This document shows, piece after piece, positions 45,809-57,961 of a stretch of 64,000 nucleotides of DNA. Positions within the stretch are counted from its first letter, which is position 1. Each line of letters begins with the position of its first letter. The stretch covers positions 225,672 to 289,671 of the forward strand of contig MU130363.1 of NCBI GenBank assembly GCA_015039465.1, written 5' to 3'. The notes beneath the pieces were generated by a model. The model was not told the origin of the DNA and made no database searches. It was given only the letters and a program-made list of their open reading frames with translations. This DNA comes from Phlegmacium glaucopus (lineage: Eukaryota; Basidiomycota; Agaricomycetes; Agaricales; Cortinariaceae). Both the position numbers and the translations under genes were made by a program.

Positions 45809-46298
45809 GATGTCTCCTTAGGTCCACTTTTTTATGTCGATATACGACTCTTCGTTTACCCTTTGAACTATTCGCACTCCTGACATCTTTACCTTCCTTC
45901 GGCTTTCCTTTTCTATCATACACAATACACTCCTTAGCAGTATTCCTATTTAACATGCACATTATCGGTCGGAATCAACTTTATAATAAACCACAGAATA
46001 TATACAAAGGTTCACCCGTTTTCCTGCTACACTTGAGAGCGTTGTCGCAGAGGTGTGTAGGGCTGCGCATAGTATTGAATAGTAATAATGATTGTACAGG
46101 CTCAATCGATCATGATAACAGGAAGAAAGAAAGACGAAACAAAGCAGCTACTAACATTTATAGGAAAAGCCTGAAAAAAGACAAGATCGATATATCTGAG
46201 TTGCAGAGATTCGCAAAAGAGCTCAAGGGCAATGATACAACAGAGTCCATCTAGTAGAAGGATCCAAAAAGAAAGGAGGCGACAACTCGACAATCTGA
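45809..46298. other. Intergenic between convergent genes
   Basis: 490 bp between the DUF6593 and RNR1 3' ends; the overlapping 168-codon frame at 45748-46254 lacks any family similarity and is not called. Confidence 0.55.
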
Positions 46299-49200
46299 TC
46301 AACCAGAACACATCAAGCAAGCTTCCTTATTCTCTATCGAACACTGCAATTTCTCCTCCTCCAACTGGCGTTCGCGTTGTCGTTGAAGGGCTGCAGCGAA
46401 TTCGGGATCAGCTTCTGCGGCCTTTTGTGTTTTGTCATCTAACGAAAGAGAAGCAAGAGAGGTCTCAACGGCTGTCCCGGATGACGATGACGCCGACATT
46501 GCAGAGGGTGACGAAGGCAGGAACTTGAGGGGAACGGGTGACAAAGGTTCTTGCTTGACGACTAGGGTTGGAGCTGGTGAAGGGGCGACGGGAGAACGTG
46601 AAGGAGAGGGCGTGAGTGATGGGGTAAGAATGCCACTAGTTCCTGCAGCAAACTTCGAAGGAGTGGCGGTGGCGGTGGTAACAGCAGCACGGGCTATACC
46701 AGCCATTGCATTTTGTTTCTTCGCCTCCTTCAGCAAGCTCTGGTCGACTGTAAATTGAATAGCTTGTGCAGCAGGCCTGGTGCGAAGGTAATACATTCCG
46801 GTCTTCAATCCCTTCTTCCATCCATAGAAATGCATGCTCGTCAATTGACCAAGGGTAGGTGATTGCAGATGAACGTTTAGACTTTGACTCTGGCAAATGA
46901 AGGCACCACGATCAGCAGCGAGGTCGAGGACTTTCTTCTGACTAATCTCCCATACGGTTTTGTAGATAGCTTTGACGTCGTCAGGGATGTTGGGGATGTT
47001 TTGAACAGATCCATTGTGAGCAATGATCATGTTTTTCATGTTGTCATCCCAAAGACCAAGGTCGACGAGCTCACGGAGGAGCCAGGGGCAGACGACTTGA
47101 AATTCACCTGCAAGGACACGACGAGTGTAGATGTTACTATTTCATTCAACAGTTAGTCTCAGTCAAGATAAACTAGCCGACGTAATGGACATACCTGGTG
47201 TAAGGTTCAAAACATTCGTTGTTGCCAAGGATCTGACTGGTCGAAGCCGTAGGCATGGGAGCAACCAATAGAGAATTTCTGAGACCAGTTCGTGCAATCT
47301 TCTCTTTCAGTGAAGCCCAATCCCAGAGATCCGTAGGCGTAACACCCCACATATCATACTGAAGTTGACCAAGCTGGGCCGGGCTTCCCATCCAGGTCTC
47401 ATAAGGACCGTCGAGTTCTGCCATCTCCGAGCTGGCTTCGAGGGCACCATGGTAGATCGTCTCGAAAATCTTGATGTTGAGTTCTTTAGCAGCGGGAGAA
47501 TCGAAGGGCATGCGCAGAGCCATAAAAGTATCAGCAAGGCCTTGGACTCCGACACCGATGGGTCGATGGCGCATGTTAGAGCGACGCGCTTCAGGAATGG
47601 GATAGTAGTTGACATCAATTATTCGGTTGAGGTTGAATGCAACAACTTTGGTGACGTCGTGAAGCTTTTGGAAGTCATATTGTCCATTGACAATGAAGGA
47701 GGGAAGGGCAAGTGATGCAAGGTTGCATACAGCGGTTTCGTCAGGAGACGAGTACTCGATGATCTCCGTGCAGAGATTAGAGGATTTAATGGTGCCGAGA
47801 TTCTTTTGGTTGGATTTGCCTGATAGAGCATGAGCCTATGAATGAGGTCTATTTTGCCATCAAACTTACGGTTGGCATGATCCTTGTAAACCATGAAAGG
47901 ACCGCCGGTTTCGATTTGACCTTCAAGGATGGCATACCAGAGCTTCTGCGCAGGCATTGTCTTGCGCGCACGGCCTTCCTTTTCATACTTCTCGTACAGT
48001 TCTTCGAACTCCTCGCTGTGAACTTCGTGCAGACCGGGTGCTTCGTTAGGGCAGAACAAAGACCATTCGCCGTTAGCTTCAACCCGCTTCATGCTAGAAA
48101 ATCATTAGTAACTGGGTAAGGTGATTAAAAATGCACAGGAGTAACGTACAAAAGATCGGAAATCCAAAGAGCATAGAAGAGATCGCGAGCCCGAGCTTCC
48201 TCTTTTCCGTGATTCTTCCTGAGATCGAGGAATTCGAAAATATCAGCGTGCCACGTCTCAATGTAGATGGCGAATGCTCCAGGACGTTTGTTGCCTCCTT
48301 GATCGACGTAACGTGCTGTAGCGTCATATGCACGCAGCATAGGTACAATACCATTTGAGTAGCCGTTTGTGCCAGCGATGTATGATCTTTTTGGTTAAAA
48401 AAAATGAGTATAGACCTAAAAGTTTCCAAGACGAGAAATATTACCCCGTGGCACGAATGCAATGAATGTTCAACCCGATCCCACCAGCCGTCTTACTGAT
48501 CATAGCACAGTTTTTAAGAGTCTCGTAGATACCCTCAATGGAATCATCCTTCATGCAAATGAGGAAGCATGAACTCAATTGGGGATGAGGAGTTCCAGCA
48601 TTGAAGAGGGTCGGAGATGCATGAGTGAAGTAACGTTCAGACATGAGGTTGTAAGTCTCAATGACCCTATCGAGATCAGCGCCATGAATGCCAACAGCAA
48701 CACGCATGATCATATGCTGTGGACGTTCGGCCACACGACCGTTAATGCGGAGCAAATATGATCGCTCGAGGGTTTTGAATCCGAAGCTATAATAAGATGA
48801 ACATCTCATCACATATTTTGGCAAGAAATGATCAGCTCACAAGTTATAGCTGAAATCGCGATTGTAGATGATGGCAGAATCCAAAGCCTCGGCATTGTCA
48901 CGGACTATTTTATATGTTTCCTCCGAAATCATACCAGCAGGACGACCATTCTTTGGGTTCACTGCGGAAACACACATGAGAAGACAGTCACAAGCACTGT
49001 AGAAGAGGCTCACCATATTCATAGAGATCCTTTATGACTTGAGAGAAGTTTTTCTTGGTTTCTTTGTGTAGGTTAGAGATGGCAATCCGCGCAGCAAGGA
49101 CTGCATAGTCGGGGTGTTTTGTGGTGAGATACGCGGCTGTTTCAGCTGCCAAGTTCTATATATCCCTTAATGAGATCGAAGGTAGGTTAAGTTAGATATA

Positions 49201-49633
49201 TTCACTTACATCAAGCTCCACGGTTGTCACGCCTTGGTATACACCAGCAACGACTTTTTGGGTGACCCTAAGGAGAACGAGTCAAAAACGGCGGTGACAG
49301 ATAATCACGAACGCGACGTACTCAACAGGATCAACATAATTGGTATCAAGGCCATAAGAAAGTTTCGTGATTCGTGCAGTGATCTGAACCACAAAACGAA
49401 GATATCAATAAAAGATCTGTTGCGTCGACGCGACACCGCGGGCCTACTTTATCGAATTGAACGCGTTCCTTGCGTCTATTCAGCAAATTTTAGCATCAGA
49501 TAACATGATTGACGCGTTTTTTTACGCGTAGGAAAGCACACATACCCATCTAGTTCAAAGTAAGTGGTCAGCTTTCACGACGGTGACTACTATACAATCG
49601 ATGACACTAACCTCGCTTAAAGACAAAAGCCAT
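46299..49633 (-). CDS. RNR1: Ribonucleoside-diphosphate reductase large subunit (class Ia)
   Basis: Reduces ribonucleoside diphosphates to deoxyribonucleotides with the small subunit. Twelve exons (minus): 49612-49633, 49546-49549, 49448-49475, 49322-49383, 49210-49267, 49014-49155, 48841-48961, 48445-48786, 48150-48386, 47870-48093, 47195-47819, 46299-47136; 900 residues. The ATP-cone begins [20 protein letters not shown]. Active-site blocks: [38 protein letters not shown] (with Asn and Glu radicals region), [35 protein letters not shown]. The swinging C-terminal tail ends ACLMCSG, the redox CXXC. A Pro/Ser-rich linker of about 100 residues precedes it. Exon 2 is 4 nt (ATGG) and is required to read KRDGRK. 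Intron 2 carries two ACGCGT boxes and exon 3 a third. Confidence 0.96.
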
Positions 49634-50060
49634 TGAGTTCCAGTATGTAATAGCCACTTGGATATAATGAAATGATCCCTCCTGGGTATGGGGCAGAGGC
49701 AAGGATGGTGGAAGCAAGTTGAAACCCCAATATTAATGTTACTTACTGACTAAGCTTTTCTTGTTTGGTCCTGCTTCTGTCGTGTTTCGTGACACCCATT
49801 AATGAGGCACACACAAGGGTATTTAAGACTGATTTAAGAGGCAAGAAACGAGAGGTCAAATTCACCTTCAGATATTGCATACATAAACTACTAACTTAAA
49901 GGCTGTCTCCGAAAAATTGGTATTAGGATATGTCAGACGTCGGGAAACATGAATTTGACCCCGAAGCGAGGATGATGTGCGTGTGACAGAGATGTGACAT
50001 CTCATAATTTTTGACCTCAGCATCGTGCTCCCCTCATCTACTTGCTCTCGAACAAAAACG
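49634..50060. other. Divergent RNR1 / PNO1 promoter region
   Basis: 427 bp between start codons on opposite strands. I see no ACGCGT in this interval itself; the boxes lie inside RNR1 (49461, 49512, 49524). No TATA is evident. Confidence 0.5.
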
Positions 50061-51172
50061 ATGGTTGTGACACACAAATCGTTTGCATCTACGACCTCAT
50101 TGTCCTCAGGGGTGAAAGCCAAAAAAAATCGCAGAAAAATAACTCGCAAAATCCCTTCTCAATCCCACCCTTCTTCATCCCGACATCTAGAGAACGACGA
50201 TGATGATGACATGAATTCATCCACCCTTGCCGGTTCTTCATCTCTCGAGGTTGAAACGGGACCGACATCAATAACAGACGCTGACGATGAACTGATGATC
50301 GACACGGAGTTGTCACTAGACCCATCAGCCTCTTCAGCATTGGCGTTCCCTCCCGTAGCAGCGGGCGCCGAAAAAACAAAACTCAAATCAGAAACGAGAC
50401 GGATACCAATGCCGCCCCACCGGATGACTCCTTTGAAGAAAGACTGGCTCAATATTTTCGGCCCGTTGACTGAGATCCTTGGATTACAGGTGCGGATGAA
50501 CGTGCAACGGAGATGCGTGGAGATTAGGGTACGTGTGGTTTTTTCTAAGTCTGCGTCTTGAAGGATCACATAGTTAATGTTTTGGATATTTAAGACCTCG
50601 AAACAAACTAAAGATATCGGCTCTATTCAAAAAGGTGCAGATTTTATCAAGGCATACGCCCTGGGCTTCGACGTCAACGTAAATGACACCAATCTTTTTT
50701 ACACCGAAACACATGTCTGAAGGCTTTTATTTAGGACGCTATAGCTCTCTTACGTTTAGACGACTTATATCTTGACTCATTCGAGATCAAAGATGTAAAA
50801 ACCTTGCATGGTGACCATCTCTCTAGAGCCATCGGTATGTAAACAAAAATACCTCAGCGATCAAATCCACTCATTGTTTATTCCTTTCTTTTAGGCCGGA
50901 TCGCCGGCCAAGACGGCAAAACTAAATTCACGATAGAAAACACCAGTCGTACACGAATAGTTCTCGCCGACACGTAAGTATTGCAAACTGTATTTAGTAT
51001 GACAAGGCAACCTCATTATATTTCTACTAGGAAAATCCATATCATGGGCTCCTTCCAGAACATCAAGATTGCTCGCGATGCGATTGTATCATTAATTCTT
51101 GGATCACCACCTGGAAAGGTTTATGCTGGGTTAAGAACCGTGAGCAGCAGAATGAAACAAAGGGCATTCTGA
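50061..51172 (+). CDS. PNO1: Pno1/Dim2 KH-domain ribosome assembly factor
   Basis: Acts in pre-40S maturation, guarding the 3' end of 18S rRNA with Nob1. Exons: 50061-50528, 50595-50678, 50735-50834, 50895-50973, 51031-51172; 290 residues. The first 110 residues are basic then acidic and disordered. The conserved core starts [20 protein letters not shown], with [58 protein letters not shown], and the second KH domain [20 protein letters not shown]. It ends [20 protein letters not shown], diagnostic for Pno1. All junctions keep frame. Confidence 0.96.
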
Positions 51173-51539
51173 ACACTGGCATGTATATCGATACCTTTTG
51201 TTGTGTAATTTCGCTCTTTCCGCGAGGGTGTAGAGATATGGAATTTCATCATGAAATTTTCGGCGCATGATATATCTAAGCTGTACAATATCAGTCTTTG
51301 GATATCAAAATAGTAGGACATGTATTCTACGTCTACGATAAGGGTAGCAGGGATATGGGAAACAAAACGATTTTGCTATAATGGAGACAGCGCAAATCTA
51401 TAATAATTCGAAACTTTCATCAGGTGTTGACTATTCGGAACCATTGTCGCCTTTCGTAGCTTCATATTGATTAACAGCAGTATTTCCTAACAGACTGGGA
51501 AAAGAGATGCTAATTAGACCGTTGACGATCAGTGAACCT
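51173..51539. other. Intergenic between convergent genes
   Basis: 367 bp between the PNO1 and copper radical oxidase 3' ends. No gene seen. Confidence 0.6.
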
Positions 51540-53836
51540 TTAGGACACGAACTTGCGCAAAGCTGTTTCATCAACAGGAGGCCCTTTTCCGCTTCCTACC
51601 ATCACCTTCATTCCCTTGCTCGGTATCCCATCAACAACGACGTGCAACCATCCTGGACCAGGTGGGTAAATATTACCGTTTGGTGGACCACGAACAGTCA
51701 GGATGCCATCCTTTGATGTCACTTTCAAGTATACCAATCGTGAGTTGGCATGAACGGCATGAGTGACGAAACCAAAATCCATCAAGGCAACTAGAAGAAA
51801 AATGAAGCACAAGTCGCAAACAATAATATGGCCATTTAACGCATACCTTTGATGTTGCTACTAGTAGGGTTTTGTAACTTGACTGACAGTTGAACATCCT
51901 CATCGAAGTCGATTCTCTGCAGACTATTGGTGATCTGGGGACGGTCCTGCGACACGTAAGGCGGACCAAGCCATTCCACACGATATTCAGTCCCGTATTT
52001 CAATTCGCTTCGATCGAGATTGGGATTGCTGCCTGCAATCATAACCTTTCCAGATGGAGTCAAGGTTGCAACGCTATGATAAAGTCGTGGGATCGAACTA
52101 GCAGGAAGTCCTTCCATCGAGAATCGCTCTCCAACTGCAGCTGTCGGATTGTATATCACTGGTGTTAGTACCGGATTGTCCGCATTGGAAGCTCCGACTT
52201 GATTGACAACATTGCCATATCCCGAAATTCCAGTCCCACCTCCATTCACAATCAAGATCTCTCCGGTTGGAAGAAGTACAGCATCAGGCATGACGCGAGC
52301 TTGGGGCATTTGCTCGACTTGCCAGCCTGAAGCTATACCCTGGTCATTTAAGACCATACGAGAACACTGACTTGATGCTGGTGCTTGTGAGGAGATTTCA
52401 TAGCCTGGCTTTGTGTCGTCTACGGTAGAACCTCCGCACAACAGAATCTCAGGGGTATAAGCATTGTCGGGGGACAGCGGAAGTAGTAAGGCTGTTCCAG
52501 TCATGGGATATGTGACTCGCACACCATTTGGTAGTTGAGGAAGATATCGTTCGGTATTTGTAGTCCAGTCGTAGATCATGGCATCGCGATTCGCAGCCAT
52601 GAATACTTTGCCATCCGGAAGCGCGAAGGCAATGGGAAATAGGTTTGAATTTAGAGTTTTGACAAAAAAAGGGAGATTAATTGCCATTCCATTAGAACCA
52701 TGAATGTCTTTCGGCGGAAAGTATTCGATTGTAGGATTATTGACTGTTGCATTATTTATCCAGCCGCCTTTCTTTGAGCCTCCGATGATCATGGCGCTGC
52801 CATCGCTGATACGGACAACAGTATTGTACCATCGAGGAGTCGCCATCCGAAGCCGTGCGTGATTTTCATACATGACACACCTACCGACGTCAGAAGTGTC
52901 GCAAGGTTCGAAGATACGAATAGCTTGTAAACCATCTACATCGCCAAAGTCTGCAGAAGAGGTATGTGTATCGACAACTGGATTGCCCCCAACGTTTACC
53001 AGGGTTCCGTTACCAAGAAACGAGCCACCAGCACAGAAAGAATTCGATTGCATTCTAAGAGGCGTCACAGAGTGGTTCTCGAGATGATACAAAGCAGCCC
53101 AGGCCGGGTGACCATCCACTGTGAGTGGGTTGTGCTCAACCTTGTCTACAATTAGCGCGTGGGTTGCAGAAACAATCGCCAATTGCATTGCATGAACACC
53201 AGTTGTGCCTTTCTCGATTAACGTCCACATGGAAGGAGCCTCAGCTGAGAGTAAGACCCTAGAAGCCTGGAGACCGCTCCGGATGCCAACGTCCGAACCT
53301 CTGGTGACAATAAATGCATCCAAGTCGATGACAGTATTTCTAGTAGAACCAGGTCGCTTAGCAGTATTGATCAACTTGATAGTATGGCTGCCAAAAGCAA
53401 GGTCAAATTTCCAGAACAGCCGCTGTTGCCTGTAGGGGACAACTCTGTCGGTATAAGTATCTACCTCTTGCACGGGAAGTCCGTCAATCATCACAATAGC
53501 CAGTCCATGCAGATTGTCTGAATTCCCAAACCATTCTATGCCTGTCCCGGTGAAAGTGAATGATACCTCGGCATTCGGTTGAGAAGTTGAACGAAGCGAT
53601 TTTTGAATGTAAGCAGTGGAAAAGTGATCTGTCCAACGGCCCTTGTAGAAGATGAAGGGTGAGTTTGAATCATAGCTTTTGGCCCCTGGCGGGACGTAGT
53701 AAGGCATGAACAGAGCGGGCGTTGCAGACCCAAGTGTGGTTTGACCATTCCAGGCGGAGTCTTTGGCTAGTGTAATTCCTAGAAGGTAGAAGAAACCAAG
53801 ACAGATTCGAAAGCAGAGAAAGAAGTTTTGATTCAT
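51540..53836 (-). CDS. Secreted copper radical oxidase, glyoxal-oxidase/galactose-oxidase type
   Basis: Extracellular Cu enzyme (CAZy AA5-like) oxidising aldehydes or alcohols to acids or aldehydes with H2O2 release; in wood and litter fungi this supplies peroxidases. Two exons (51847-53836, 51540-51790) encode 746 residues. A signal peptide ends near GITLA. Residues about 40-190 form an extra N-terminal beta-sandwich-like domain (EVSFTFTGTGIEWFGNSDN). The catalytic Cys is in NSFCAGGSF, its crosslinked Tyr in TPRWYNTVV, the axial Tyr and His in IPRLYHSVA, and the last Cu ligand His in GFVTHAVH, all in the expected order. The C-terminus is the usual Ig-like domain. A TATAAAAG lies 72-79 bp upstream of the ATG. 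Confidence 0.93.
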
Positions 53837-53907
53837 TAAGAACGAGTCCTTTACAAGGTGAAGAGGAAAGAAAACAGTGCTTTGCTGATGTTGTTTGGTT
53901 CACGTTC

Positions 53908-53915
53908 CTTTTATA
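53908..53915 (-). promoter_or_regulatory. TATA box of the copper radical oxidase gene
   Basis: TATAAAAG on the minus strand, 72-79 bp upstream of the ATG at 53836, within a promoter squeezed into 213 bp between this gene and the ADE4 stop codon. Confidence 0.6.
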
Positions 53916-54049
53916 ACCTTATGAAGTTGTCTTAGTCTCCAAAGCTAATCCGAGTCATAGACATACATTGCTTTTGTGGTTATAATTGAATTATACATAG
54001 TAGATATAGTAATGCTACATGTCGCCAACCAACATGCTGATGCAAGCTC

Positions 54050-56111
54050 TCAACTAGTATTCCACGAATTATGCAGGCCAACTGTGTCATCTGATCCATT
54101 GGTAGGTGTACTGGTTCCTGTCTGCGGCATTTTTGTTTCCTGTGCGGTCCCGTTAGGAGCCTTGGTGCTCTCCACAAGCGCTTCCAGAGTGCAATTCAAG
54201 GATTTCGCTCGAGTATTATCGGCCCGCAGTGATTCCACATGTTGCAGATAGTCTTCATCTACACCACCTGTGATATACTCTCCAGTAAACACCGAACAGT
54301 CGAATTGTTCAATAGCTGGATTTAGTTGCCGAACGGAGTTTACAAGATCAGGCAGTGTCTGGAAGATAACAAGATCTGCACCAATGGCTGTTGCTATGGC
54401 TTCTGCGTCGCGGCCGTGGGCGACGAGTTCTTTGCGTGAAGGCATGTCGATTCCATAGACGTTGGGATAACTGCGTGGTGGTCAGTCATGGGGGAACGAA
54501 TTTATATATTTAACTGACCGAATTGGTGGTGCACAGCTTGCTACGATTACCTTCTTGGCACCGACATCTTTAGCCATCTGCACAATCTCCTTCGATGTCG
54601 TTCCTCGAACGATTGAATCTAGGATACAAGAGGGTTAGCTAATCGATATCTTGGATGGAAGTTACGGAAGACCTACCGTCAACCAATAGCACATTTTTGT
54701 TAGCAAATTCAAGAGCCATTGCATTCAGTTTTTTTCGAACATTCTTTTTCCTATTTGAAATCAGTACTTATCCAACAGCAGAAAAATATGTAGATCATAC
54801 CTCATTTGTTGCCCTGGCATGATAAATGTTCGTCCAACATATCGATTCTTGATGAATCCCTCACGATAGGGCAGTTGCAAACATTGGGCCAGATTCAGAG
54901 CAGCGACCCTTGACGTATCAGGAACCTAAGTTAAGTCCCTTCATCGATTACTAGAAACCTGGGAAACAAAGTGATCCGTACTGGGATGACTACGTCCACT
55001 TCGATATTGACCTCAGTGAGGACTTCCTTGACCTTTGCAGCAAGCGCGTCACCCATGGCCATACGGCTTCGATAGACACTGATACCGTCTATAACAGAAT
55101 CTGGTCGGGCAAAATATACGAATTCAAAGATGTCCGGCGCAAATGTAGCAGGGGGAGCAATTTGTCGCCGCGAGATACCAGCGCGAGTAATAATGACAGC
55201 TTCACCTACATCAATAACGATTTGTCTTCAAATTAGATATCGGAGGTTGATAAAGAAAACATACCAGGCCTTACATCCTCCCAGTCAGTAAATCCGCCAG
55301 CATCTGCAACAACACTCTCACTCGCGATGATGAAGTCAGTTCCAGTTCCAGCTTTTCTTGTAGCCATTCCAACAGGCCGAATACCGTTAGGATCACGGAA
55401 GGCAATGATTCCGAAACCTGCGAGCATCGCGACACACGCATAGGCACCTCTGACCTGTGACATCATGCCGCCAATAGCGGTAAAAATATCCTCCTCGTTT
55501 ATACGAAATTTCCCGGTCTGTTGTAGATTGTAGGCGAAAATGTTAAGCAACAGCTCTGAATCTGAAGCCGTATTGATATGACGATGTGCAGTATGATCCA
55601 TGAATTGCATGAGGGAAGATGTGTTGATTAGGTTACCGTTCTGCAAATCCAATCAGCCAATGGAGAAATTATTATCAGAATAGAGCTGCTTTACATGAGC
55701 GAATACGATTCCATAGGGAGAGTTTACGTAGAAAGGTTGTGCTTCGGCATTATTGAAACTACCAGCAGTGGGATAGCGAACTATGAGAGGAATATATGTT
55801 AACAAGATAATTTTTCAGAAAGTAGATTAAATACCATGACCGACGCCCATTCCACCAATTAACCGAGATATTGAGTTGGCGTCGAAGATGTCCCGAACCA
55901 TCCCGTTTGCTTTACATTGATAAAATCGTCCTTTGGGGCCACAAGTTATAACGCCGCACGCATCTTGGCCTCTGTGTTGTAATAGAGAGAGACCTTCACA
56001 GATCTCCGAAGCAGCGTTTATGTTTGAATCATGAAGCAATAAACCTAAAATTCCACACACTTCAAGTTGTTAGGGCAGGATTTATTTTATGAAGAACGCA
56101 CATGACTTACT
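54050..56111 (-). CDS. ADE4: Amidophosphoribosyltransferase
   Basis: First committed step of purine synthesis: PRPP plus glutamine to 5-phosphoribosylamine. Exons (minus): 56111 (the A of the start codon plus 5' UTR), 55835-56059, 55695-55780, 55265-55640, 54982-55205, 54801-54925, 54677-54750, 54519-54618, 54050-54470; 543 residues. Protein starts [11 protein letters not shown], with Cys2 as the glutaminase nucleophile; [38 protein letters not shown] and the PRPP loop [20 protein letters not shown] are all present. The A of the ATG lies in the upstream exon and TG in the next, separated by a 51-nt intron with a CTAAC branch site; no in-frame ATG exists otherwise at this position. The C-terminal about 60 residues are disordered. 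Confidence 0.95.
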
Positions 56112-56519
56112 TGAGTAGAATAAGCTGTCAAAAACTGTCGTTGTAGGCCAAGATAGATAGATACAAGTGCGAGCATATCAATTAAAATTTTCTGTAATCG
56201 ATCTGTAAATCTATTTATTGTCACACACGTTCGTCGGTAAAATCGTCACACTCCGGAAAGATAAAAACAGCGGTTGAACGCTTGGAATTTTGTAGTAACT
56301 ACATATTATGTTTAAGATGAGCTATAACTGCAGGCGATAAGCGCCATATTCTACAATCCAGACGGGATGGGTGAGTTAAGAGTGGCGTACGAGGTCATGA
56401 CAGGGTATTTAACAGAGCAATGCAGTTCGTGAAAGAATGTGTGGAAGGATGAACTTCCAATGCAAGCAAAAAACACAAATTAATGGATGGAGTAGATCTA
56501 GCACAATAGTGTGAACAAC
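56112..56519. other. Intergenic, ADE4 promoter
   Basis: 408 bp between the ADE4 start and the SAM synthetase stop on the same strand. No gene seen. Confidence 0.6.
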
Positions 56520-57961
56520 TCAAAGTTTGAGTTGCTTGGGCTTCTCCCAAGTGTAGCTGGGGTTGCCAAAGTGGCCATAAGACGCAGTCTTGAGGTATTG
56601 AGGCTTTTGTAAGTCGAGTTCGCGAACTAAGATATACCGTCAGAAAAAAATGATTCCAGAGAATATTACGATAACTTTACCAATGACACCAGGTCGGAGA
56701 TCCCAGTTCTTACGGATGATCTCGACAATTTGCTCATCAGTCTTCTTTCCAGTACCGTAAGTATCAACATAAATTGATAGAGGTTCAGCAACACCAATGG
56801 CATATGAAAGTTGGACAAGAGCACGGCGAGCAAGTCCAGCAGCGACAAGCGATTTAGCTGGGAAACAATAAGAGTCCATGCATTTGTTCAGATACAAACG
56901 GACTCACCGATCCAGCGAGCTGTGTATGCAGCCGATCGATCGACTTTAGAGAAGTCTTTGCCGGAGAAGGCACCTCCTCCGTGTGCACCCCAGCCTCCAT
57001 AGGTATCGACGATGATCTTACGACCAGTCAAGCCGGCATCACCTTGAGGTCCACCAATGACGAATCGTCCGGAGGGTTGGATCTTCAGGAAGAACATTAA
57101 AATGACAGCGAGATAACGCTTAGGGAAAACGTACGTGGTATATGGTCCTCTCATCAAGAAGTTTAGCGGGGATGACCTTTTTAACAATTTTTTCGAGGAT
57201 CTCCGTGCGGAGGTCTTCAGTTGAAATTTCTTCAGCGTGTTGCGTAGAGATGACTACAGTGTCGACACGGAGAGGGATGGTAGCGCCACCGTCTTTCTTG
57301 TACTCGACGGTAACTTGAGTCTTGGAATCAGGTCGGAGCCAACCAAGTTCACCTGAACGGCGGGCAACAGCCATTGCAGCGTTCAGCTTGTGCGCCAGCA
57401 TGATGGTCAATGGCATGAGCTCCTCAGTTTCGTCGGTAGCATAACCGAACATGATACCCTGGTCACCAGCACCATGGTCCTCAAGGGAACCATGGTCTAA
57501 ACCCTGGGCGATATCAGGAGATTGTTGCTCGATGGCGACAAGGATGTTGCAAGTCTTGTAGTCGAAACCCTTGGAAGAATCGTCGTATCCGATCTGCTTG
57601 ATGGTGTCACGGATGACCTTCTGGTAGTCCAACTTAGCCTTGGTAGTGATCTCGCCAAAGACCATGATCATGCCCGTCTTTGAGGCGGTCTCGCAAGCAA
57701 CTTTGGAGGAGGGGTCCTCCGAAAGACAAGCATCGAGCTATAGCGTCGTATAAGTCAATTATGAAGAAGAATTAAACATGTTACTACGGACAATGGCATC
57801 GGAGACTTGGTCGCAAATTTTATCTGATCGCGCATCAGGGGTTTTCTCACTGGACAAGACGCGATTAACATACCAGGGTGACCTTCACCAACTGATTCAG
57901 AGGTGAACAAAAAGTGGCCAGGGGTAAGGGCAGAATGAACAGCTGTTCCGTTGGGAGCCAT
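56520..57961 (-). CDS. S-adenosylmethionine synthetase
   Basis: Makes S-adenosylmethionine from methionine and ATP. Exons (minus): 57874-57961, 57792-57823, 57135-57737, 56908-57082, 56681-56857, 56520-56626; 393 residues, normal length. Signature motifs: [49 protein letters not shown] (ATP motif), [50 protein letters not shown] (P-loop region) and [14 protein letters not shown]. It ends [12 protein letters not shown]. The gene is the SAM1/SAM2 ortholog. It sits next to ADE4 on the same strand, both feeding nucleotide and one-carbon metabolism. Confidence 0.97.

Noticed and set aside
45748..46254. 168-codon plus-strand frame overlapping the end of the DUF6593 gene
   Set aside because: Different frame from the DUF6593 protein, no domain, runs through the intergenic region.
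46299..57961. RNR1, ADE4 and SAM synthetase as a nucleotide-metabolism cluster
   Set aside because: Unrelated genes intervene, strands and spacing show no co-regulation signal, and these are scattered housekeeping genes in fungi.
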